Source: Mangrovivirga cuniculi
Lineage (GTDB): Bacteria > Bacteroidota > Bacteroidia > Cytophagales > Cyclobacteriaceae
Direction of reading: 5' to 3'
Assembly: GCF_005166025.1 (NCBI RefSeq)
Contig: NZ_CP028923.1
Location: 1,490,001-1,554,000 of the forward strand
Length of the DNA: 64,000 bases
Made by a program: the position numbers and the translations under genes. The stretch's first letter is position 1. Every line of letters begins with the position of its first letter. The notes under the pieces were generated by a model. That model was not told the DNA's origin. It ran no database searches and saw only the letters and a program-made list of their open reading frames with translations. Positions 1 through 8,962 of the stretch are shown piece after piece.

Positions 1-2125
1 ATCCCTGTCCGGTGAAAATTAATTCACCGTCAATAAACAGAGAAAAGGATGAATCATCTTTGTCAACAACTATTTTCAGATTAAAATATCCATCTGGAAC
101 CGTTGCATTAAGCCGTGTGAAATTTGATTCTGTAAGAGCATCTATTGTTCCATCTGGATTGAACCTGATTCTTGTCACAACAGAACCTTCAGTTGGCGAT
201 TGTGGGATGAATTCCCATGTTACTCCTGATCCCTGAATATTTATATCAGCTGAAGCAGTCATAAAAGGTTCGGCCAAAGGAGTGATTGTAGGAGAAATAG
301 CTAATATATTTCCTGGCCTTGTGCCACCAAGACCATCGGAAACCCCTCTGAAATGAAGAGTGCTGTCTTTTGGGTTTTCGCTGGAAATAATCCAGTTATC
401 CGCATATTGACTTAGCCATCCATTTTGTCCATTAATATCTCCCTGAGTAAATGATTCGAATCCTGTGGCATAAAGGGTGGTAACCAATCTATTTTGAGAG
501 GTATAAGGCCCTACAATTGCATTCGATAGATCATTTCCTGCAGGCTGCTTTACGCCAAATTTTTGAAATCCGGCACTTTTAATAGTTGCGTCAGATTTTT
601 CAACTAACTGGCTGAAGGAATTTAGTGCATCATCTTCTATTTCAATATTAAATATCAAATCATCATCACCTGAATTACTAATTGTCAGATCTCTCGTTTC
701 CTGCTGAAATTGCTCCAGTATTACTGAATAAGAAGATGGGTCTACTGATATTTCCGGGGCTTCGGTACCATCGATTACCCTCACGTTAACAGGAACTGAA
801 ATTGTATTATTAAAATTCGCTACTTCTACTATCAAGGTATCAAAGTATATTCCCTTATTAATACCTGAGGCATTGATATCAAAAGTGATCGAGTCAGTTT
901 CGCCAGAGGCAATCGACAGCGATTGAGGAGATATGTTAGCGATTAATGTCGATCCTGAGGAAGGAACAATATTAATAATAATAAGTGAATCAGAAATATT
1001 CGATAATTCAAGCTGTTTCGATATTGTGTTTCCAGTAAATATTTCTTCATCGAATGTAGCCGGACTAACCACTACCGGAGGAGCGTCGTCATCATTAATC
1101 ACCCATCCCATATCTTTAAACAATCCCCTTGTAATATCACCAATATCAAAATTTGATTCAGCAGATCCAACCTGAGGTGTCATAAGGGAGTTAGGGTTTC
1201 CCGCAGGGAATGCTGCCTCATCCCAGTGAGCGATACTCGATCCACCCTGGAATGTCGGTGGTGCGTATAATTCAGGCCTATCTCCACCTAAGGCTGCTTT
1301 AGCGAAAGTTCCATCCATAAAAATATCACCTCCGGTAAATGCGTCACCTAATTCTTGTGATGGATCAGGGAAATTGATTAGTAAATTTCCATCACCATCA
1401 ACTATGAAAATTCCAAATATTGAAGGAATTCCATTAGAACGGAGAGTTCCTACTCCCGCATTATATCCTCTGACGGTAGTGAAACCAAGGCCATGACCTG
1501 CTTCGTGCAAGGCAACGGTAACGAAGTCAAACAAGCCAGCAGGTGTGTTTCCGTCCAGACCAAAGTACCACGGGATACCATTTCCCAGGTTTACAATAAG
1601 ATCAAATTCTTCGTCTGGAAATAGCACTTCGCCAGCCAGTGAATTGGCTAACGCTGCCGGGTATAAGACGTCTTCTTCCGGAGCTCCGGGAAAATTGAAA
1701 ACGTTGTAAGCCGGACCTGCAGAAGCCAATACTCCCGGGCCTAAGTCTGCAAAATCTGCAAAAACTTTAATCGGAACAGGAGAAACTATCTGCGTAGCCC
1801 AAATGTCAAGAGCATATTGAAATGCTGCTTTTGCTTCAGGGTTTGCTTCGGCACCTGGTCCAAAAGTTATCTGGAATTCAGCTGTAGCATTTTGTTTTAA
1901 TACTCGCTGATTTTCAAGATTGTCTGAATCGGGAATATTCACCCGAGTAAACATATCTTCAAATTTTGCCGGGCATATTACAGGTTCAGCCGGGGCTTTT
2001 TGTGCCTGGGAATATGTTGATAATGGAATGAAAAGCAACAAAAGGAATAGCCAGGCTATTTTCCTTAAGGCGTATTTCTTCCAATACCAAGCTCCAGGTT
2101 TGGTAGAATTAGTAAAGGTTTTCAT
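1..2125 (-). CDS. Secreted zinc metalloprotease with Ig-like repeats (3' end outside window)
   Basis: This reading frame starts at the ATG ending at 2125 and stays open to the left edge (708 codons seen), so its C-terminus is missing. The N-terminus has a basic stretch and a hydrophobic segment ending around STYSQA, read as a signal peptide. About 200 residues in is HEAGHGLGF, the HExxHxxGF zinc site of metzincin-like peptidases. Later residues are rich in Gly, Asp and Ser, with stretches that look like Ig-like or choice-of-anchor beta domains and a lectin-like segment near the edge. Such proteins in Bacteroidota usually end in a T9SS sorting domain; that part is not visible, so T9SS export is inference. 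The catalytic motif makes the peptidase call firm; the substrate is unknown. Confidence 0.85.
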   Translation of the reverse strand, partial: MKTFTNSTKPGAWYWKKYALRKIAWLFLLLLFIPLSTYSQAQKAPAEPVICPAKFEDMFTRVNIPDSDNLENQRVLKQNATAEFQITFGPGAEANPEAKAAFQYALDIWATQIVSPVPIKVFADFADLGPGVLASAGPAYNVFNFPGAPEEDVLYPAALANSLAGEVLFPDEEFDLIVNLGNGIPWYFGLDGNTPAGLFDFVTVALHEAGHGLGFTTVRGYNAGVGTLRSNGIPSIFGIFIVDGDGNLLINFPDPSQELGDAFTGGDIFMDGTFAKAALGGDRPELYAPPTFQGGSSIAHWDEAAFPAGNPNSLMTPQVGSAESNFDIGDITRGLFKDMGWVINDDDAPPVVVSPATFDEEIFTGNTISKQLELSNISDSLIIINIVPSSGSTLIANISPQSLSIASGETDSITFDINASGINKGIYFDTLIVEVANFNNTISVPVNVRVIDGTEAPEISVDPSSYSVILEQFQQETRDLTISNSGDDDLIFNIEIEDDALNSFSQLVEKSDATIKSAGFQKFGVKQPAGNDLSNAIVGPYTSQNRLVTTLYATGFESFTQGDINGQNGWLSQYADNWIISSENPKDSTLHFRGVSDGLGGTRPGNILAISPTITPLAEPFMTASADINIQGSGVTWEFIPQSPTEGSVVTRIRFNPDGTIDALTESNFTRLNATVPDGYFNLKIVVDKDDSSFSLFIDGELIFTGQG

Positions 2126-2608
2126 TGATAAGTAATTAGTGTTTGAAAATTTATTGGTTTTGGTTTTAATTAGGAATTTCTACGGCGGTCGGAAACCGAA
2201 ACTGAATTCGATTCCTTTGATACTGGCATAAAGATTTACAAGAGGCAATAGAATGCTATTGCAGACTTCTTTAATCAGCATAGTGATTTACTACTTTAAT
2301 ATTTAGTTACCATAAGAAAATGATTGATCACCTTTTTCATAGAAAATCGAGATCTAAAACCAGTGAAATAGTTTTGGTTGATTTAAACTATTCCTGAAAA
2401 ATCATTTTAATTAATATCGTAAAAATTTAACTATTTGCAAATTTAATTGTAGTATTTAATGTAAAATTAATTATGAATTGATTTTAAGTATAAGTAAAAA
2501 AATATCATCCAATAGCTTAATAATCTGGTTTAAGCCCTCCTACAAACTAAGTGAAAAAAATCTGTTCGGTTTCGGGTAAGTTTTTTAAGTTTAATCGTTT
2601 GATGTTAT
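2126..2608. other. Intergenic region, AT-rich, no gene seen
   Basis: Spacer upstream of the metalloprotease and downstream of the phosphatase-like gene. The only structure noted is a small hairpin at 2245-2262 (7 bp stem GCAATAG/CTATTGC, 4 base loop), which lies in the presumed 5' leader of the protease gene. No open frame resembling a gene was found. Confidence 0.5.
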
Positions 2609-3481
2609 TTACATTTTGTCTGAAATATTTTGGATAAACCCCAATATCAATTCGGCGGTTTCAATGTTCGTACTATAAATTATACTATTTTCATGCATAA
2701 AAGTGGTGTGCTTTTTATTGAGGTTCAACGGCTCACCCCATTCATTCACACAGACCAACCCTAATTCGTTATAAATACAACAAGTAGCAGCAAAATCCCA
2801 GAAGCTTCCACCGCCTTCTGATTCTTTTGATAACTTAAAATAACAACCCGGTGCATTTTCGATTCCTTTAAGAGCATTCATCACCGCACCGTACCCAATT
2901 TTCGGACCTTCAACTTTTAATCCATTTTGTTTTAAATGATCGAGCAGGTTTTCATATCGCTCATCTTCTGTAGAACTTCTATCCAGGTAGACCGTTAGTT
3001 CACTATTTTCACTTATAGTGATCTCTTTTCCATCTTTGAAGGCTCCCAATCCTTTTGCAGCGTGGTAAAGTGATGAGTTGACCGGATCGTAAACAACACC
3101 GATATAAGGCATGCCATCCCGGGATATCAAAGCGATTGAAACTGCATACCCTTCCTGGTTTTCGACAAATGATAACGTTCCGTCTATCGGATCTATACAC
3201 CAGAAAAAATCTTTTTCTAACCTGCTTTTGTCATCGGTGGTTTCTTCTGTGAGGAGGCCAAGATTATATTTAGCCATTGAATCTTTTAGATGCTCAACTA
3301 TTAATGATTCTACCTCGGTATCAACTTGAGTAACTACCTGGGAGGCTAGAGTCTCCTGATCACCTTTCATTTCTACATTGACATCTTTCCTTGGAAAAGA
3401 CTTAATATGTTTCCCTGCTTTCTTTACTGCATCTATTGCAGTATCACTCAATTCCTTTAAAGTCTTTTCATTCATGATCAA
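2609..3481 (-). CDS. Inositol monophosphatase / CysQ-like phosphatase family protein
   Basis: 290 residues, close to the usual family length. It shows the metal-binding signatures of the Mg-dependent inositol monophosphatase fold: EE at 79-80, WCIDPIDGTLSF at 94-105 (the Asp residues bind metal) and WDFAATC at 228-234. The family hydrolyses phosphate from myo-inositol phosphates, 3'-phosphoadenosine 5'-phosphate or sugar bisphosphates in the cytosol; the substrate cannot be told from sequence. The start overlaps the end of the upstream kinase gene by 14 bases (or by an ATGA-type overlap if the second ATG, three codons in, is used), so the two are translationally coupled. The pair suggests one kinase and one phosphatase acting on related small molecules, which is inference. 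Confidence 0.85.
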   Translation of the reverse strand: MIMNEKTLKELSDTAIDAVKKAGKHIKSFPRKDVNVEMKGDQETLASQVVTQVDTEVESLIVEHLKDSMAKYNLGLLTEETTDDKSRLEKDFFWCIDPIDGTLSFVENQEGYAVSIALISRDGMPYIGVVYDPVNSSLYHAAKGLGAFKDGKEITISENSELTVYLDRSSTEDERYENLLDHLKQNGLKVEGPKIGYGAVMNALKGIENAPGCYFKLSKESEGGGSFWDFAATCCIYNELGLVCVNEWGEPLNLNKKHTTFMHENSIIYSTNIETAELILGFIQNISDKM

Positions 3482-4454
3482 TCTCTTTTAAACACTTTTC
3501 AACAACCTCTTCTGTGATTTTCATCGCATGATCGTTCACTTTCCAGTGACCGGGGCTCCAGCCATTTAAAAACCGCTGGAAATCTGCGATGGCGTAAGGA
3601 TAGAGATCCCGCCATTCCTTTTCAATGTCATCGTTTTTTAAATTCTGGTTAATAGTAGATTTAAATTCTTTGAAATAAAAATTTAAGTAATCCTCTTCAG
3701 TTATCCTATCTACCGAGGTACAGGCTCCTAATAAATAGGCAACATCTTTCATGCCGCATCCACCTCCCACATACTGGAAGTCTACTGCGGCAACATCATC
3801 GTTATTTACCGAAAAACAAAAGTTAGCTGGTTTAGCATCTCCGTGGATAATCGTTTTATATTTACAATCCTTGAGTTTTTGGTCTATGTGGGGAGCAGCT
3901 TTTTGCAGCCGTTTATTCTCCATTTCCTTAAATTCATCCGGTCGGGTATCCAGGTGCCAGTAGCTTCCCTGTTCCCAGAGACCTTCAGGTTTCTTCATCA
4001 TGAACTCACCATGAAAATTGGCAAGCCAGCTTAGGCATAATTTGATTTGAGCGGGATTTAGATCAAGGCTTCTTCCCGGAAAACCTGCGAGATCAAGGTC
4101 TTCTAATAGTATCAAAGCCTGCTCATCATATTCTTTGATTTGTAGAGTTTTTGGAACTCTGCATCTTTCATTGCATAGGTGACTGTATTGTTGATACCAT
4201 TCTAATTCTACTTCATAAGAATGGAGTTTTCTTTGATGGGAAATGTTGGTATTCCATCCCCTGGGGTGGGAAGAAGCATTTCTGAAGTTTATGAGTTTGA
4301 GAATTACCGATTTTGGTTCCGAATCAGGAAGAGTTATACGCAAAATTTGCCCATATCCACTCCAAAGCTCCTGGATTTCTTCAATTTTCGAAATAGCTGA
4401 GGCGTCTGTATTACTGAGAATAAACTCTTTGATATGTTGATCAATTTCTATCAT
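3468..4454 (-). CDS. Aminoglycoside/ecdysteroid-kinase-like phosphotransferase
   Basis: 328 residues with the protein-kinase-like fold of the APH/choline kinase group. Visible are the likely ATP-binding lysine in VILKL (about 53), the hinge LLEDLD (116-121), the catalytic loop HGDAKPANF (204-212) and DFQ (225-227) in place of DFG. The DFQ form and the overall order resemble the EcKinase (ecdysteroid 22-kinase-like, DUF1679) branch, which phosphorylates a hydroxyl on a small molecule. The bacterial substrate is unknown, and aminoglycoside resistance should not be assumed. It is the first gene of a two-gene operon with the phosphatase-like gene. Confidence 0.8.
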   Translation of the reverse strand: MIEIDQHIKEFILSNTDASAISKIEEIQELWSGYGQILRITLPDSEPKSVILKLINFRNASSHPRGWNTNISHQRKLHSYEVELEWYQQYSHLCNERCRVPKTLQIKEYDEQALILLEDLDLAGFPGRSLDLNPAQIKLCLSWLANFHGEFMMKKPEGLWEQGSYWHLDTRPDEFKEMENKRLQKAAPHIDQKLKDCKYKTIIHGDAKPANFCFSVNNDDVAAVDFQYVGGGCGMKDVAYLLGACTSVDRITEEDYLNFYFKEFKSTINQNLKNDDIEKEWRDLYPYAIADFQRFLNGWSPGHWKVNDHAMKITEEVVEKCLKEIDHE

Positions 4455-4603
4455 AATTGGTGTAAATATAGTTTAATTTTGATCGTCATTTCGAACCTTA
4501 GATAGCCAATTCACTAAGAAACAGATTTCCCACTATTTTCGAAATGAGGGTTAAAGTTTAGCCTTTTCATATGTGAGAAATCTGTAGAGAAGTGCAATCA
4601 GGA

Positions 4604-4996
4604 TGAGAGTGAACATCGTTTGTAACGCTGAATTTGTTGTTTCTTATAGAAATGGATTGCAAATCCATGGATGAGGCTTCGGAATTGCAAATTCCAAAGA
4701 GCGTTAATTATTAAACCACAGTTGCTTTCCTGTGTCTCCACAGGAAAGGTGTAGTTGGATTTACATTTCAAGTGGGGACACTTGAAATCAGGGGCTGGGA
4801 TGATGTGGTTACCCGACATTTGCAATTCAAATTTAAATTTCATTGCTGGATTACAAATCCACCGATAAGGCTTCGGAATTGCAAATTCCGAAGAGCGCAA
4901 TTTTTCAAATGATTCATATATTAAAATTGAATCAGAGATAAAAGCCGCTGCTCGACATTTGTAAGGTCGAACTTTTATCATAGGATCTGTGATCAA
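4604..4996. repeat. Palindrome cluster A (interspersed repeat block)
   Basis: A dense set of short perfect palindromes: 4652-4668 (stem ATGGATT), 4681-4695 (stem GGAATT), 4725-4748 (stem CTTTCCTGTG, loop TCTC), 4765-4788 (stem ATTTCAAGTG, loop GGGA), 4848-4860 (stem GGATT), 4871-4893 (stem CTTCGGAATT), and an imperfect one near 4952-4970. Most share the core TTGCAAA or TTTGTAA with different stems. The same units recur at about 6.0-6.4, 9.8-10.4, 12.2-12.4, 13.3-13.6 and 14.8-15.6 kb. Open frames across this block are by-products of the repeats. It fills the gap between the kinase gene and the toxin-antitoxin pair. The layout recalls REP-type elements, but no RAYT transposase lies in the window. 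Confidence 0.75.
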
Positions 4997-5156
4997 TTAA
5001 AAACTTATGATTCTTAAAAGAGGTTGTTATTACTGTTTTTACTTAAACAATTTTTCAACTCCTTTCTAAAAGAAATCAACAGTGGTTTTTAAATAATATG
5101 AATAGTGAAATAAGTGAAATAATAGTTACCTTTATAAAATAAACATTAAAGTGCGA

Positions 5157-5396
5157 ATGGATATACATTCAGTAAAAATCGATCTTATACATTGGCTTAC
5201 AGAGCTACAGGATAAATCAATCTTGGAAAAGCTGCAAGTGATCAAGGAACAGCAGGAGGGTACATCTAATTTAACGCCGGCGCAAAAGAAAGAATTGGAC
5301 GACAGGCTTAAAAAGTATGAGTCAGGAAATATGAATTTTTCTTCCTGGAATACAGTAAAAGACCGAATCAGAAAACGCGGAATGGATGACCTATAA
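5157..5396 (+). CDS. Antitoxin of a ParE/RelE-type addiction module
   Basis: Small acidic/basic helical protein of 79 residues from the ATG at 5157; a GTG two codons upstream (5151) is an alternative start. It resembles the short putative addiction-module components (PF09720 type) that pair with ParE/RelE toxins, with a helical N-terminus and a C-terminal part (WNTVKDRIRKRG) that would wrap the toxin. It overlaps the toxin start by 11 bases, the usual coupled arrangement. Such antitoxins normally repress their own promoter and neutralise the toxin by direct binding. The family call rests partly on the partner. Confidence 0.75.
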   Translation: MDIHSVKIDLIHWLTELQDKSILEKLQVIKEQQEGTSNLTPAQKKELDDRLKKYESGNMNFSSWNTVKDRIRKRGMDDL

Positions 5397-5688
5397 TTAT
5401 CGATTTTCTGAGGAAGCAGAATCAGATATTTATGACTCATACCTTTGGTACGAAAAGCAGCGATCAGGTTTAGGAGAAGAGTTTTTGAAAGAGCTCGAAA
5501 ATGCTGCAAGAGCAATCATTAGTAATCCCACTACGTATAGAATTCGTTTTAAAAAGAAAGTAAGAGTATTTGTAGTCAACCGCTTTCCATACTTGATTTT
5601 ATATATAGTAAATGGGGGCAATATTGATGCGATATCAGTATTTAATACCAATCAGGATTCTAAAAAATGGAAGAAGCGTGTAAAATAA
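5386..5688 (+). CDS. ParE/RelE superfamily toxin
   Basis: 100 residues with the typical pattern of Bacteroidota type II toxins: YRFSEEAESDIYDSYLWYEKQRSGLGEEFL at the N-terminus (a helical hairpin) and a C-terminal beta sheet including YRIRFKKKVRVFVVNRFPYLILYIV. The RFPY-x-L-x-Y motif is characteristic of this ParE group. ParE proteins poison DNA gyrase and RelE proteins cleave ribosome-bound mRNA; the target here is not known. The module sits between two palindrome clusters, in a region of gene turnover. Confidence 0.85.
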   Translation: MTYNYRFSEEAESDIYDSYLWYEKQRSGLGEEFLKELENAARAIISNPTTYRIRFKKKVRVFVVNRFPYLILYIVNGGNIDAISVFNTNQDSKKWKKRVK

Positions 5689-5778
5689 CTCTCAATAGGT
5701 TGGGTAGCTTTTTCTGCAAAATACGTTCGGTAAATCTGTCTGAACTAGGATTTACAGGATATAAGGATGATAAGATAT

Positions 5779-5804
5779 GAAGCCTCTGTTAGATCAGGGG
5801 CTTT
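5779..5804 (+). terminator. Hairpin terminator, shared unit with XRE relic 1
   Basis: Stem made of AAGCCTCTG and CAGGGGCTT with a short loop, followed by a weak T-rich stretch. The same hairpin sits in the same place next to the two other XRE relics (9648-9677 and 14594-14622), so it travels with that repeat unit. It could also end transcription of the toxin-antitoxin operon. Confidence 0.6.
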
Positions 5805-5806
5805 AT

Positions 5807-5945
5807 TTATGAATAAGCTTTTTTAGCCTTAAAATCTCTAATCGACATATCCATGAAGTAGTAAATCTTTTCCTGGATGTCTTAGGGAAGCTTTTGCAGC
5901 TATAGCACCCGGTTAAGTGTTTTTTTATCGATGAGCTGGCAGTAC
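5807..5945 (-). pseudogene. Relic 1 of the C-terminus of an XRE-type regulator gene
   Basis: On the minus strand this stretch reads as the end of a helix-turn-helix regulator, with KKTLNRVL and later DIQEKIYYFMDMSIRDFKAK and AYS before the stop at 5807-5809. Two in-frame stops (TAG and TAA) interrupt it between those parts, and the N-terminal DNA-binding half is absent. Its two sister copies at 9676-9823 and 14621-14768 lack these stops. The family name rests on memory of Bacteroidota XRE-family regulators that end in this way. Confidence 0.6.
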
Positions 5946-5984
5946 TAACTAGATAATCATGGACGGCAGATTATTTCTGAAGGC

Positions 5985-6400
5985 TATTCCAAGTGTCAGA
6001 ATCAGGATTTTCAAGAATTTAGGATTAACAGGATTTTGGGCTAGCCAGCGTAACAAGTGTGTTGATGAGAACAGCGTTAGTACCACTGAAATTATTGTTT
6101 CATTTCATTTTGATGACATCATAAACAAGAACTGCTCCATTGCTTGACTGTGTCTCCACAAGCAAGGTGTAATTTGGGGTTTACATTTCTTGTGGAGACA
6201 CTTGAAATCAGAGGCTGGGATGAAGTAATTGTTCGGTATTTGCGATCCGAGTTTAGATTTAAATATCATTATTGGATTACAAATCCACCGATAAGGCTTC
6301 GGAATTGCAAATTCCGAAGAGCGTAAATTTGCGGCGATGTAATCGCATACCTCGCGCATCCTCGTTGCAAACGAGGACGATGGGCAACCCCACTCGTTCA
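5985..6400. repeat. Palindrome cluster B with AGGATT-type tract
   Basis: It begins with a tract of near-repeats of AGGATT (5999-6034: CAGGATTTTCAAGAATTTAG then GATTAACAGGATTT), a phrase often seen between genes in Bacteroidota. It then carries the long hairpin unit at about 6132-6222 (GTGTCTCCACAAG paired with CTTGTGGAGACAC), and palindromes at 6273-6287 (stem TGGATT), 6298-6320 (stem CTTCGGAATT) and 6360-6376 (stem CCTCGT, core TTGCAAA). These match units in clusters A and at 15.2-15.5 kb. No gene is seen here. The rest of 5689-6730 is AT-rich and holds only the relic, this cluster and the hairpin at 6492-6523. Confidence 0.7.
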
Positions 6401-6491
6401 GCAAAACGCGTTCGGATAACCTGTCTGAACTAGGATTTATTGGATAAAAGGATTTATAGGATAAGAAACAATAGCCTCTAATCCCGCAGCT

Positions 6492-6523
6492 GTTCGTAGT
6501 TTAGCGATAGCGTAACTACGAAC
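6492..6523. repeat. Hairpin with TAGCGATAGCG core
   Basis: Perfect 10 bp stem GTTCGTAGTT/AACTACGAAC around AGCGATAGCG-type bases. A degenerate copy lies near 9463-9500. The related core TTTAGCGAAGCG occurs with other stems near 10025, 12325, 13557 and 14972. The core looks like the TTTGTAA core with ten extra bases inserted. Confidence 0.65.
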
Positions 6524-6720
6524 TTTTAAATGAAAAGCAGGGATTGCATCCCGTTCATTCATATAGGATGATATATATTAATTTAAGTCTTTAGATTTTT
6601 CTATGGGATTTATTATGATTGCTAGGAATTCAGCTATAATTTAGTCATGCGCATTGCTTCGCTATGCAGGCCAGAGGGTGGCAGGAATTGATTGATGTTA
6701 TAATGTTCTAGATTAACTGA

Positions 6721-6786
6721 GTTACAGACTTTGCATTTTATTATAAATTTGAAGTTGTCTTGCGGTACACTCCAAACAGCGGGGGT
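6721..6786 (+). repeat. Junction sequence J1 at the 5' edge of the Rhs fragment
   Basis: A stretch of about 65 bases containing TTTGAAGTTGTC and ACTCCAAACAGCGGGGGT. Almost the same sequence stands before the EndoU-like tip (13742-13808), and a shorter copy lies ahead of the orphan gene at 12519 (12389-12421). It ends exactly where the Rhs reading frame begins to look like Rhs core. Confidence 0.75.
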
Positions 6787-8938
6787 AGCTAAAGCTTATA
6801 ACCTGGATACTATTACCTACGACCTTAATGGTAATATCACAACATTAAATCGAATGGATGGCCAGGGAGCCGGTATGGACCAAATGACATACAATTATGT
6901 CAATGGCAACCAGCTCAAAGGCGTTACGGATGCCGGAACCGAAGAAGGTTTCAAAGATGGTAATAACAGCAATGATGACTACGATTACGATGCCAATGGT
7001 AACATGATCGCTGATCGCAACAAGGGCATTACTAAAATAACTTATAATCACCTGAATCTACCTGAAGAGGTGTGGTTCGATGTTACTGGTAGCAAAAAGA
7101 TTGTTTATACTTATGATGCTGCCGGTATAAAATTAAAAAAAGAAGTTTTTGAAGCTGGGAATTTGATTAAAACTACTTCCTATATCGGCGGTATGATTTA
7201 TGAAAATGGCAAGCTTCAACAAATAGCTCATGCTGAAGGACGAATAGTTCCGGATACACTACCTGATGAGACTGTTCAGTTTAAATACCAGTACCATCAT
7301 AAAGATCATTTGGGTAATGTACGAATGACCTATGGTGAAACGAATGATCAGGATGTTTACCTGGCTACGATGGAATCTGAAAATGCATCCACAGAAGACG
7401 GACAATTTGAAAAATTAGGCAATAGAGTGCCCAGCATCGCAGCAAATAGTACTATTAATGGAAATGAAGCGCTTCGATTAAATGGTGTGCCTGGAAATAT
7501 TGTTGGAAGTGCAATAACTATTACAGTAAATCCAGGCGATGTGGTGGATATTTCGGTGACCGGTTACCATGAAAATGTAACCAATGGCAGTCCGCTTTCC
7601 ACATCTATCTTGATTACAGCATTAGCTGGAGCATTTAATCCGGCGACTACAGGCATCGGAGAATCTACATCTCAAATGGAAAGTGCATTTACCGGAGCAT
7701 ATGGAAGCAGTGCCTTTGTTGGTTCTTCAACTTCAGATGCACCGGCTGCCTACTTGAATTACCTGTATTTTGATACTGATTTTAATTTAATCACCGGAGG
7801 ATTTGTTCAGGTTCCTGCTACAGGGTTTATGCAACACTCCTTGACTTTAGATAATATAAATATCAACCAGGTGGGTTATGTTTACGTATACACCAGTTAT
7901 GAAAGCGAAAGCACCGATTGGGTTTATTTCGATGATTTGACTGTTACCCACAACAAAAAACTCGAGATCATTCAAAGCGAAGATTACTATCCCTTCGGTT
8001 TAACCTTTAACGAGTATCAACGAAAGGGATTTAGGGAGAATAACTTCCTTTATAACGGTAAAGAACTTCAGGACGACTTCGATCTAAACTGGATGGATTA
8101 TGGGGCTAGGATGTATGATGCCGAAATTGGAAGATGGGGTGTTGTTGATCCAATGAGTGAAGAAAGGAATTGGTTATCACCTTATAATTATGTTCAGAAT
8201 AATCCACTAATTAGGATTGATCCTAATGGGGCATTAGATGAGTGGTTTAGAAATGATGAAACCGGAGAATTAGAATGGGTAGATGTTCAGGCTGACGAAA
8301 ATGGCAATAAAGATTATAACATTGAAGGGAAAACATTTGTAGCAGACAATGATGCTTCTTTTTTGGAAGTTAGGGATGCTTATAATTTTTTAGAGGGAGA
8401 CGGTGCATTTGGTTTGGATGAATCATATCGAGTAGGATCTTATGTGTCAAGCAGAACAATTGACGGTATATCTGAATCAATAAAATCTGTTCCTGATAAG
8501 TTACACCAAGCAGACTTGGCTGTAATTAATTTTTCTCATTCTGTCAAAAGAACAGAATTTGGGGGAGTGTTTTCTGTTGGTACTAAATCATTAAATCTAT
8601 CTTTAAAATTAGGAGCCTATAGCACTGGTGAAACAACAGGTGGTGGTTTTGTTAAAATAAATGGTAATTACGATTTCAATAATGTATCCATACAGGAGTT
8701 TGCTACATTTAATACAACTGCTGCAGGATTTCTTTCATTGGATACAGAATTGAATTCTGGCGCAAATAGAGCTCAGCTTAATGCCTCAATAGGTAGAGCT
8801 TCAGTAACAGCAGATTCCAATGGTAAATATACTTTAGCTATAGGTAAAATGAGTCCGGGCTTAAGTATATCTACAGGAGTTTCAGGTAGCAAGGAACTTT
8901 TTAAGTATGAAACTAAAGAAATTCAATTAGGGAATTAA
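6731..8938 (+). CDS. 5'-truncated Rhs/YD-repeat protein with variable C-terminal tip
   Basis: 735 codons open. The first ~19 residues come from the junction repeat and are not Rhs-like, so the gene lacks its true start, signal peptide and most YD repeats; whole Bacteroidota Rhs proteins are usually well over 1000 residues. Visible are YD-type repeats (YDANGNMIADRNKGITKITY), the HHKDHLGNVRMTY segment, a beta-rich insert, and the Rhs-associated core YYPFGLTFNEY ... YNGKELQDDFDLNWMDYGAR ... DPMSEERNWLSPYNYVQNNP. After RIDPNGA comes a tip of about 230 residues that I do not recognise. In polymorphic toxin systems this tip is the toxic domain. It may be a silent cassette kept for recombination with an intact Rhs gene elsewhere (inference). 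Confidence 0.8.
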   Translation: MHFIINLKLSCGTLQTAGVAKAYNLDTITYDLNGNITTLNRMDGQGAGMDQMTYNYVNGNQLKGVTDAGTEEGFKDGNNSNDDYDYDANGNMIADRNKGITKITYNHLNLPEEVWFDVTGSKKIVYTYDAAGIKLKKEVFEAGNLIKTTSYIGGMIYENGKLQQIAHAEGRIVPDTLPDETVQFKYQYHHKDHLGNVRMTYGETNDQDVYLATMESENASTEDGQFEKLGNRVPSIAANSTINGNEALRLNGVPGNIVGSAITITVNPGDVVDISVTGYHENVTNGSPLSTSILITALAGAFNPATTGIGESTSQMESAFTGAYGSSAFVGSSTSDAPAAYLNYLYFDTDFNLITGGFVQVPATGFMQHSLTLDNININQVGYVYVYTSYESESTDWVYFDDLTVTHNKKLEIIQSEDYYPFGLTFNEYQRKGFRENNFLYNGKELQDDFDLNWMDYGARMYDAEIGRWGVVDPMSEERNWLSPYNYVQNNPLIRIDPNGALDEWFRNDETGELEWVDVQADENGNKDYNIEGKTFVADNDASFLEVRDAYNFLEGDGAFGLDESYRVGSYVSSRTIDGISESIKSVPDKLHQADLAVINFSHSVKRTEFGGVFSVGTKSLNLSLKLGAYSTGETTGGGFVKINGNYDFNNVSIQEFATFNTTAAGFLSLDTELNSGANRAQLNASIGRASVTADSNGKYTLAIGKMSPGLSISTGVSGSKELFKYETKEIQLGN

Positions 8939-8962
8939 TTAATTTTGCAATTTAGTATTTTT

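Noticed and set aside
3009-3200. Frames inside the phosphatase, kinase, subtilase, sensor and sheath genes on the other strand or frame
   Set aside because: Shadows of the real genes: shorter, without family features, and in conflict with strong coding on the chosen strand.
3468-4454. Aminoglycoside resistance gene
   Set aside because: The kinase has DFQ and other features closer to the EcKinase branch; nothing indicates aminoglycosides.
4598-4996. Open frame on the minus strand with the phrase RSSEFAIPKPYRWICNP, also present at 6105-6404 and 10004-10276
   Set aside because: These are translations of the palindrome repeats (the GGATTACAAATCC and CTTCGGAATT units); they share peptide phrases only because the DNA repeats do. 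No start or domain supports a gene.
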